DNA of 64,000 nucleotides from Ralstonia sp. SET104. GTDB taxonomy: Bacteria > Pseudomonadota > Gammaproteobacteria > Burkholderiales > Burkholderiaceae. The stretch spans positions 248,001 to 312,000 of the forward strand of contig NZ_BHVX01000001.1 of NCBI RefSeq assembly GCF_003851545.1. Reading direction: 5' to 3'. How positions within the stretch are numbered: position 1 is the stretch's first letter; each line of letters begins with the position of its first letter. The translations under genes and the position numbers were made by a program. Below are positions 58,151-64,000 of this stretch, in pieces. The notes under the pieces were generated by a model. That model saw nothing but the letters and a program-made list of their open reading frames with translations, made no database searches and had not been told where the DNA came from.

Positions 58151-59017
58151 TCAGCCCGCGCCGCCGGTTGTCGCACCCGCTGGTTCAGATGCAGGCGCCG
58201 AACGCGGAACTGGCGCTGGCGTAGTTACCGCAGGTGCATTCGATGCCGGTGCGGCGGGCATCGCGGCGGGCGCAGAAGCGGGCGCGGCCACCGGGGGCGG
58301 AACTGGCGCAGCGGCCGGAGCCGATGCAGGCGCGGCCACCGGCACAGGCGGCGCGGCAGGCGTTGGCACCACGGGCGTTGTCATCTTCATCGGCTCGCCC
58401 TGCGGCGTGGGCGCAGGCTCGGGCAGTGGGGCCACGTGTTCCTTCTCCGCCGCCTTGGCGATCTTGCGGTCGTGGCGGGCGGGGTCGATCTTCAGAAAGT
58501 GGTCCACCAGATTGAAGTAGCGCTCGTAGAACACCCCGGCCGGAATCGTCTCGCTTGCCACCTTCACCATCGAATCGTCACCCGAGCCGATGGGCAGCGA
58601 CACCGAGCCCAGAATGCTCAACCCCACGCTGGCCGACGTGCTCGTCTTCTTGAGCGTGTAGCGGTCTTGCACCGCGTTCACATAGGCCGTGCTCGACGTG
58701 CCCTCGGTATTGGCCTCTGCGCACACCACGTGGAACGAGATCACCACGTGCGAATCATTGCTCGGCTGAAAATTTTTGCTGCCATCGATCGTGTCTGCGC
58801 GCGGCGAGCTTGACACATACCCCTGGCTCAGCAGCGCCCGGCGTGCGGCCTCGCACGTCGCATCAGACTTGGCGTGGAACGTGCGCGCATAGGGGCTCGC
58901 GGCCGCATCGAACTGCTCCTGCTGATAGAGCGGCGTGGGCGCAGAGCTGCATGCAGCCACGGCGGCAATGCCAGTAGCGGCGCACAAAACAGACAACGAA
59001 CGGAAGCGGTAGGGCAT
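58151..59017 (-). CDS. DUF2242 lipoprotein with a Pro/Ala-rich tail
   Basis: 288 residues from ATG 59017. The signal peptide ends in a lipobox (A-A-C near residue 23). The DUF2242 domain covers residues about 35-185 (C-E-A-A-R-R-A-L-L-S-Q-G-Y near 55, V-C-A-E near 98, S-A-S-V-G-L-S-I-L-G-S-V-S-L-P near 128). The last ~90 residues are Pro/Ala repeats of the type A-P-A-S-A-P-A-A, probably a flexible periplasmic or cell-wall-spanning linker. The longer open frame upstream is not signal-like. Family is common in Burkholderiales, function unknown. Confidence 0.82.
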   Translation of the reverse strand: MPYRFRSLSVLCAATGIAAVAACSSAPTPLYQQEQFDAAASPYARTFHAKSDATCEAARRALLSQGYVSSSPRADTIDGSKNFQPSNDSHVVISFHVVCAEANTEGTSSTAYVNAVQDRYTLKKTSTSASVGLSILGSVSLPIGSGDDSMVKVASETIPAGVFYERYFNLVDHFLKIDPARHDRKIAKAAEKEHVAPLPEPAPTPQGEPMKMTTPVVPTPAAPPVPVAAPASAPAAAPVPPPVAAPASAPAAMPAAPASNAPAVTTPAPVPRSAPASEPAGATTGGAG

Positions 59018-59560
59018 GGCGTTGGTCAAAAGGGCTTGGCCGGGTGGTGTGCCCGATGTGTCATCAGGCACCGGCCCGGCGGCGCCACTGCGTGTGCGGC
59101 GCAAGTTTTGTGCGCGGCACGCGGTGGCGGCGTGGGCGGGTGGCCGGGCAACATTATAAGTTTGTCGGGTGACAGGGCTGGCGGATAAGTTTGGGGGCCG
59201 TTCCAAGCCGTTTGCCTCCTCCGCCACCCCGCTACCTTGGTGACGGCGTCATCACACACGCCAGCGATGCCGGTGCCAGCTTCCCATTGGCCACGCGAAA
59301 CCGGATCGCTGCTTTCAGCCGGCTGCGCCGCGAGGGGCAGATAAGGCCGCGAGCATCAGAATGGCCGCGCATGCATGCTTTGGCGTTGTTGCCGCTGATG
59401 CTGCGTGCGATGGGGCAGCCCACCCTCACCGGTGGGTGGCTTCCAACTCAATACGCAGAGGGCAAGACAGTGGATGGGGGTGCCCGCTGAGCCTTGCCGC
59501 CAACGCTTGTTTTTTCCCCTCCCACGGCGCTACTGCGCCGAAGGTGACGACCTGAACGTT
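59018..59560. other. Intergenic region, no supported gene
   Basis: About 540 bp of GC-rich sequence with several open frames on the plus strand, none with a ribosome site and family-like residues. It separates the backbone DUF2242 gene from the AT-rich toxin/immunity pair and may mark the insertion boundary of the latter. Confidence 0.4.
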
Positions 59561-59995
59561 CTATTCCGGATCGATGGTCAGGTAAGCAAGCCGGTCTGGA
59601 ATGCGCTCTCGATACCCGAACGCCAAGGTCCCCCAAGGCAAAGATGCGGTGAGCGTCGTTACCTCTTGGGGTGAGCGCCCCCGAGGTAGGTCCGTCACGA
59701 TGAGGTTGGGGTAGCGCGCGTGCACTTCGTCAACACCAATGCTTACCCCATTGAGCGCCAAAAGTAGAAAGCCAGCGCCCTTGTTGTCTGTACTCAGACG
59801 TAGATCCAGCATTGCAATTTTCCCGTTGTCCGCAAGATCTATTGCACGCGGGCTTTCAAAAAACGCCATGTGCGCGTTTCGGCTGGTTTCGAGCAATGGA
59901 AAACCAAGCGAAGCCTCCAATTTTTCCTTCGAGAACGGTAGTTGACTGACGAACAAGTCAATTGCTTGCCATAGTGTTAACTTGGATTGATTCAT
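59561..59995 (-). CDS. Candidate immunity protein
   Basis: 144 residues, starting with an ATG that shares one base with the stop codon of the metalloprotease gene. Soluble, no signal peptide, beta-rich C-terminal half (A-M-L-D-L-R-L-S-T-D-N-K-G-A-G-F-L-L-L-A-L near residue 80, W-G-T-L-A-F-G-Y near 126). No named family is recognised. Tight coupling downstream of a toxin-like gene, similar low GC and small size are typical of effector-immunity pairs; the role is inferred from that arrangement. Confidence 0.6.
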   Translation of the reverse strand: MNQSKLTLWQAIDLFVSQLPFSKEKLEASLGFPLLETSRNAHMAFFESPRAIDLADNGKIAMLDLRLSTDNKGAGFLLLALNGVSIGVDEVHARYPNLIVTDLPRGRSPQEVTTLTASLPWGTLAFGYRERIPDRLAYLTIDPE

Positions 59996-61263
59996 CAGCG
60001 TTCCAGACTGCGTGAATTGTCTTTGCTGCTTGCCGTCAATTTTGTCTCGAACCCATGGCGAATTTTATCTGTCAAAATTCTCAATTTTGGAATGCCATCG
60101 TATTGATTTGAATAGTAATCTTTGACCATTAGTCCAGACGCGGGATTTATTGAAATGGGCGTGATTTCAGCGGCCACGGAGCTAAGAACGGTGTTGAGTT
60201 TTTCACCCCTCTTTAGTCGGGAGTGTTGAAGGTAAACATCACGGTTATTCGAGAACGAAGCTGGATATTTTTTCTCAAGATCTATCCGGCGCTCTCCGTT
60301 TGAAACCATTTCGACCCTTGTGTTCATGGCACACATGATGGCTGCAGCCTCATCCAGCATACGGGATTGCACGAAGGCTTTCTTTGAGTGTAATTCTGCG
60401 GGCACTTTGTACAATGCATGCCCGACCTCATGCGCCAAGGTGTCGACAATGGCTTCTACGTTTGGTGAATCTTTATGGTCGATGACGATGATTTTGTTCC
60501 CTTTTACGCAGTGGCTGCCTTGCCCATTTTTTCCGTAGTTGATGCGCCATTTCTCTTTGTTGAGTTGCAAGATGTCACCTACCAGACTTGGCGATTTTTT
60601 GATCATTTCGTCAACTTCATCGCCCAGGCCTGTTGAAAAAAATTCACTGGCTTGGCGTTGTGGAAAATTGAGGTGAGAAAGCTTGCCCAGAACGATTGTG
60701 TTGTACGCATCTTTGTAATCATCAAATGATTTAGGACTGGCGTCCCATCTGAATAATAATTTTCCGATCGCTTCTCGATCGTTACGCCTTTTTTTGCTGT
60801 TCAAATAGTTGTCATATTCTTTGTTCCAATTGACCTTTTCTCCATCAGTGTTGCCAAGGATGTCAGGCCCGCCATTGGAAGCAATTTCGCGCTGCACTTT
60901 GATGGTGTTTATTTTTCCGCATCCAATCTGCTCCATATGACAATTCACGATGTCTTCCAGTGAGGAATATTTCGAGCGAGGTTCATGTGCAAGGTATCCT
61001 ACTGCTCTGGAAAGACTGATAACGGCATGTGCCGGATTCCCGTTTTTCTTGCGATCCAAAACAATCGTTTTTGTCGCCTTGGAGGTGAAGCCACCTTGAC
61101 CGTTTTCTCCGTACTTGAAAATCCAGCCTTTTCCATCGAGCTGCACGAGATCACGGTGCAGGCTTGGTGATTTTTCAATTAGATCATTCACGTGATCACC
61201 GAGATGCGTGAGCATGAACGCGCTTGACGGGGGCGGGGCAGGATTTGTTGATGGTGTAATCAC
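59995..61263 (-). CDS. Zinc metalloprotease effector-like protein with a duplicated domain
   Basis: 422 residues, much more AT-rich than the flanking genes. Two similar domains are visible: residues about 18-95 and 211-290 share D-H/E-V-N/D-x-L/M-I-x-K-S-P-S-L, Y-G-x-N-G-Q-G and a V-L/I-D-x-K strand. The second carries H-E-V-G-H at residues 278-282, a zinc-protease motif, with D-E-A-A-A-I near 304 as a likely third ligand. In the first the corresponding positions are R, A and Y, so that copy is inactive. No signal peptide. A small co-translated downstream gene suggests a secreted toxin (for example type VI) with immunity; a type III effector is another possibility. Confidence 0.7.
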   Translation of the reverse strand: MITPSTNPAPPPSSAFMLTHLGDHVNDLIEKSPSLHRDLVQLDGKGWIFKYGENGQGGFTSKATKTIVLDRKKNGNPAHAVISLSRAVGYLAHEPRSKYSSLEDIVNCHMEQIGCGKINTIKVQREIASNGGPDILGNTDGEKVNWNKEYDNYLNSKKRRNDREAIGKLLFRWDASPKSFDDYKDAYNTIVLGKLSHLNFPQRQASEFFSTGLGDEVDEMIKKSPSLVGDILQLNKEKWRINYGKNGQGSHCVKGNKIIVIDHKDSPNVEAIVDTLAHEVGHALYKVPAELHSKKAFVQSRMLDEAAAIMCAMNTRVEMVSNGERRIDLEKKYPASFSNNRDVYLQHSRLKRGEKLNTVLSSVAAEITPISINPASGLMVKDYYSNQYDGIPKLRILTDKIRHGFETKLTASSKDNSRSLER

Positions 61264-61534
61264 TGCGCGACTTCGATCGTTTTATTGCAGCTTGTGCGGC
61301 GATATGGACTGAAGAAATTTATTTAATTTTTTCATTTAATGCGTAAGCTAATTTGCGAAAAAATACCGTGGTGATCGTTTGCCTGATCGTGGTCGTTGAT
61401 CTGATCTTAGAATGGGAGCAGCGGTATGAATATCCATGCAGCGCCAAGGCCAGCATAGACCGTGCGTAATAGAATAATTTTTGATTTATAAAAAATCACA
61501 ATAATCGCATCAAAGTTTGCAAAATATTATCTAG
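61264..61534. other. AT-rich non-coding stretch
   Basis: About 270 bp of low-GC sequence upstream of the metalloprotease gene, including TTTATTTAATTTTTTCATTT near 61318-61337. It probably contains the promoter of the toxin-immunity pair and the edge of the transferred segment. Confidence 0.4.
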
Positions 61535-61690
61535 TCAGAGATAAGGCACGCGGTAGACGCCACCCCAAGAGGGGCCGGGTGCTATTTCTTCAATCGTTCC
61601 AGGCTGCAGCCAAGGGGCATCTGTGGCAAAGGCGCTGCCCACGGATGCAATGACGACAATGGCCCCGCAGAGTGCGCTTATCGCTTGCAT
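61535..61690 (-). CDS. Small secreted peptide-like protein
   Basis: 51 residues from ATG 61690 (ATG 61741 also possible). A hydrophobic start (A-I-S-A-L-C-G-A-I-V-V-I-A-S) with an A-F-A-T cleavage site near residue 23 leaves a mature part of under 30 residues (W-L-Q-P-G-T-I-E-E-I). No family is recognised. It may be a remnant of a longer secreted protein. Confidence 0.45.
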   Translation of the reverse strand: MQAISALCGAIVVIASVGSAFATDAPWLQPGTIEEIAPGPSWGGVYRVPYL

Positions 61691-62015
61691 GCATGCCGCC
61701 TGCGTTCCGTTGTGAATTTCCGACTGCGTTGTCGATTCCATCCGTCTATTTTTCAAAGCCGGATTGGATGGGGGCTTGCGTTGCCATCTGCGTTTCCCTG
61801 TGTCGTGGTGAAAGCACGGAACCATGACTGTGGTACGCGCTGGCCGGTATCGGCAGTTTCTGATTCTTGGAGGCGTGCCGGTCCGCCCTGCGTCGGCGGG
61901 AAACATGCAACCCGCAATTCAGAATGAGCCGATAGGCAAGCGTTGCTTCGCCCACCACAGTGCAGGTCGCTGTCTGCATCCGGCAGATGGGACTTGATTG
62001 GACTGGGAGGGTGAA

Positions 62016-62555
62016 ATGGGGCCTCGCGCTTGTGCAGCCGCTGGTGGCAGTGCCACAACAAGCGGCGCGTTCACGGTCATTGACGAAAGGGCAGCGGCGC
62101 AGTGGGCCGATACGGCAACGTGCCCGGTGTGCGGGGCGAGCCCTGAAAGCAGCGCTGCATTTGTGGCGCAGGTTGCGATGAGTCGTTCACGCGCCTTGCA
62201 ATGGGCGGAAGCCTTGGCGGGCACGTTGAGCGTAGTCGGCGCGGTGTACTTCGCACATTCGATGCTGGCGCATGTCGATCATGCGGCCGTCAGAACCGGG
62301 CCCTTGGTGGTGTACGCCGCGTTCGCTTTGCTGGTGGCGGGCTTGCTGGTGTTGGCGCAGATACCGCTTGTACTGTTTGCGCTACTTCGCCGGCCCGGTA
62401 TCCGCCTGCGCGTGGTGGTGATGTTCTTCTTGGGTATCTCCACATTGGCGGCTGGCTTCATGCTGGGTCAAGACCGGACCGATCGGCAGTTGCCAGACAG
62501 TCCTGCGCTCTGGCCCACATTAGCCGAGCAAATTGTCGCAGCGGGGGCAAGGTGA
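62016..62555 (+). CDS. Two-helix membrane protein with an N-terminal CxxC
   Basis: 179 residues from ATG 62016, preceded by GGGAGGG. The N-terminal soluble part holds C-P-V-C near residue 36, half of a possible zinc-ribbon. Hydrophobic segments are at about residues 66-86, 98-120 and 130-147. The part V-V-G-A-V-Y-F...H-V-D-H-A-A-V-R-T-G-P-L-V is strongly similar to the gene that follows, so the two are tandem paralogues. Function unknown. Confidence 0.6.
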   Translation: MGPRACAAAGGSATTSGAFTVIDERAAAQWADTATCPVCGASPESSAAFVAQVAMSRSRALQWAEALAGTLSVVGAVYFAHSMLAHVDHAAVRTGPLVVYAAFALLVAGLLVLAQIPLVLFALLRRPGIRLRVVVMFFLGISTLAAGFMLGQDRTDRQLPDSPALWPTLAEQIVAAGAR

Positions 62556-62596
62556 ACCGATCCTGAGCATCTCTGGCCGTTTGGGCGCTCTCAGGC

Positions 62597-62980
62597 TTGT
62601 CAAGCGTGGTGGGCGTGGTGGGCGCGGTGTTCTTTGTTTATACGCTGCTTGTGCACGTTGACTTGGCTGCAGTCAGAACAGGGCCGTTGGTGTTCTATTC
62701 GCTGTTGGCAGCGTGGGTTGCAGCGCTGCTGATCTTGATCCAGATACCGGTGGTGGTGTTTGTGCTGGTTTGCAGGCCGGGCATAACGTCCTGCGCTGTG
62801 CGCACGCTGCGAACAATAGAACCCGCTCAGATTGCCGGCATGCGTGCGGAGCGTGAAACTGCAGCGGCCCCGGCTCCGGCCCCGGCTAATCCCGATACCG
62901 CCCGACAAAGTGCTCGCACTGGCGCGCGCGGCTTAGCTTTGCAGCCCATCGGTACAACCCTTCCACCACGCCTTTGCTGA
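62597..62980 (+). pseudogene. Degenerate tandem paralogue of the upstream membrane protein gene
   Basis: The first ~70 codons encode V-V-G-A-V-F-F...H-V-D-L-A-A-V-R-T-G-P-L-V and I-Q-I-P-V-V-V-F-V-L-V, closely matching residues about 70-135 of the preceding protein. It lacks the N-terminal CxxC region and has only a TTG start. The last ~45 codons run antisense into the convergent gene at 62886 and look like read-through, so the original stop has been lost. Probably a truncated duplicate. Confidence 0.55.
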
Positions 62981-63581
62981 CCGTGACCGGCTGGCCATCA
63001 ATGTGCCCCAGCACGTCCGGTTGATTCTGATAGGGCTTATCAAACAGCAGCTTCATCTCGCTGCCGCCCCCGAGCGCCAGGTACACCGCTTCCCGAGGCT
63101 CGAACGGCAGTGGGAACGAGTTGCTGCGCACGCTGGCCCGTTCCATGGTTTGGATCAGGTTGGCAATGAGCGCGGTGTCTTCGGTGGTGTATTCGCAGCC
63201 GGCGTCTTTCAGCCGCGCTTCGTCCACGGCTTTGAGCGGCGTCCGGGCGGGGTCCATCAAATACAGCGTGACTGCGTGGGCCTTGCGCATCCGCGTGTTC
63301 AGGCCTTCGGCGGCCCAATAGCTTTGGTTGACCTTTACGGCAGGCGCTGCATTGGCAACGGGTTCTGCGTTTGCGATGGGTTCTGGATTCAGGGCTTCTG
63401 CCTGCGGTGCCTGTGCCTGGGGCGTTTGTGCCTGGAGTGTGCCCATCGGCAGTGCTTCTGCCTGGAGCGCTTCGGTTGGGGGCGCATCAATCAGGGGCGC
63501 TTCCATTGTGATTTGTCCGAAGGCCGCCTGGCTCATGCAGCAGACGCAAGCCACGGCCAGAGAGATGATGCTGTGCGACAA
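62886..63581 (-). CDS. Secreted hypothetical protein with a Gln/Ala/Pro repeat region
   Basis: 231 residues. The signal peptide (S-L-A-V-A-C-V-C-C-M-S) is cleaved near Q-A-A-F-G, residue 21. Residues about 35-85 are repeats of the type Q-A-E-A-L-P / Q-A-Q-A-P and N-A-E-P-V, a disordered linker. The C-terminal ~140 residues are a folded domain (A-V-T-L-Y-L-M-D-P near 104, Y-T-T-E-D-T-A-L-I near 130, P-F-E-P-R-E-A-V-Y-L-A-L-G near 160). The family is not recognised. Its 3' end overlaps that of the convergent duplicate gene. Confidence 0.65.
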   Translation of the reverse strand: MSHSIISLAVACVCCMSQAAFGQITMEAPLIDAPPTEALQAEALPMGTLQAQTPQAQAPQAEALNPEPIANAEPVANAAPAVKVNQSYWAAEGLNTRMRKAHAVTLYLMDPARTPLKAVDEARLKDAGCEYTTEDTALIANLIQTMERASVRSNSFPLPFEPREAVYLALGGGSEMKLLFDKPYQNQPDVLGHIDGQPVTVSKGVVEGLYRWAAKLSRARQCEHFVGRYRD

Positions 63582-63900
63582 GTCCTACCCCTTTTTTGAA
63601 ACCTGCGTTGTTGTGTTGCGCATATTAAGCCGGCGATGTGACGAAACGGGCCGGCGGTGCCTGGTGCCGCTAGCGTGGCGCCGGTGGCCGAGCCCGTCAT
63701 TTGCGGCTGAGTTGGTGTGCGCTGTCTCGTCAGCTGACGATGGCTTGCGTGTAGCCGCGCCGCATCGTCATTGCGGCTGTCTGTAACAACAACAGCCAGG
63801 ACACATGGCAATAACGGAGCGTTCTTCGCAGCCCGCCGGCTCTCAATTCTGATGTTTGCATCGCTGTCGTTTGCGGCAGGGCGGCAGGGCGGCAGGGCGT
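63582..63900. other. Intergenic region with a short tandem repeat
   Basis: No supported gene over about 320 bp. Near 63876-63899 the octamer GGGCGGCA repeats about three times. The 5' part should contain the promoter of the leftward secreted-protein gene. Confidence 0.4.
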
Positions 63901-64000
63901 TCAGCGATCCATCTCCCGATCTTTCACATTGTTCGCCGCCAGCCGCCTGATTTCCGCCCGTGCCGCCGCCAGCCGCGAATGCAGCACGGTGTTCTCAATC
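63901..64000 (-). CDS. C-terminal end of a gene cut by the window edge
   Basis: A leftward frame enters from beyond the window and stops at 63901. The visible ~32 residues are charged and helical (R-L-A-A-A-R-A-E-I-R-R-L-A-A-N-N). Too little is present to name a family. Confidence 0.45.
   Translation of the reverse strand, partial: IENTVLHSRLAAARAEIRRLAANNVKDREMDR

Noticed and set aside
59191-59555. Plus-strand frames between the DUF2242 gene and the immunity gene
   Set aside because: No ribosome site, no recognisable domain and composition typical of shadow frames.

Overview
The window is a high-GC chromosome segment from a betaproteobacterium of the Burkholderiales. It is most likely Ralstonia or a close relative, judging by gene content: a prpB-prpC-acnD-prpF methylcitrate operon with a divergent prpR, DUF2242 and COG4705 proteins, a glycine-rich 'collagen-like' lipoprotein, and a palindromic intergenic element of a type I remember as common in this order. 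No rRNA, tRNA or CRISPR array was recognised.

Layout. (1) 1-3.9 kb is host backbone: a beta-carbonic anhydrase, a SulP anion transporter and a low-complexity lipoprotein ending in a clear terminator. (2) About 4.01-37.31 kb is an integrated genomic island of about 33.3 kb. It has split a small antibiotic-biosynthesis-monooxygenase (ABM) gene. An identical 11-bp core lies at 4014-4024 and 37301-37311, and joining the two halves through it restores one continuous reading frame of about 102 codons. A tyrosine recombinase lies next to the right end, and matching 19-bp direct repeats sit just inside both ends. (3) 37.3-64 kb is host backbone again: a periplasmic thiol-redox cluster (PepSY, COG4705, DsbD, TlpA-like, DsbG, two-component pair), the methylcitrate operon, a diguanylate cyclase, an isochorismatase-like protein, a ClC channel, a PhnB-like protein, a DUF2242 lipoprotein, an AT-rich metalloprotease toxin/immunity candidate, and small membrane and secreted proteins.

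The island. Its left part holds HTH regulators and a large primase-helicase fusion. Its centre is a cassette flanked by two 67-bp direct repeats (64 of 67 positions identical). The cassette carries a PPP-like phosphatase, a 3' relic of an older hsdS, a helical-repeat protein, a DnaQ-like exonuclease, a lipoprotein and a four-gene type I restriction-modification operon with a DUF3883 gene between hsdS and hsdR. Next come a pRiA4b ORF-3-like gene and a coupled operon of mostly unrecognised genes, then an AT-rich two-gene operon with a tandem-repeat protein, then a membrane-anchored RelE-like toxin. A run of GTGAC/GTCAC words precedes the toxin gene. A leftward module follows: DUF932 protein, YqaJ exonuclease, Gp3-like candidate recombination directionality factor, and tiny membrane proteins. 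I see no relaxase, type IV secretion, capsid or terminase gene. The element therefore looks like a replicating integrative element or phage-satellite-like island that depends on a helper for transfer.

How the genes work together. The integrase and the Gp3-like protein would control integration and excision. The primase-helicase and YqaJ nuclease would handle replication and recombination. The R-M operon and the unknown operon are plausible defence cargo. In the backbone, the prp genes catabolise propionate through 2-methylcitrate by the AcnD/PrpF route, and prpB has a sigma-54-like promoter with paired upstream palindromes that fit PrpR control. The dsb cluster looks like a regulated periplasmic disulfide reduction/isomerisation pathway. 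Starts, boundaries and family names come from reading motifs in the sequence; no database search was run.
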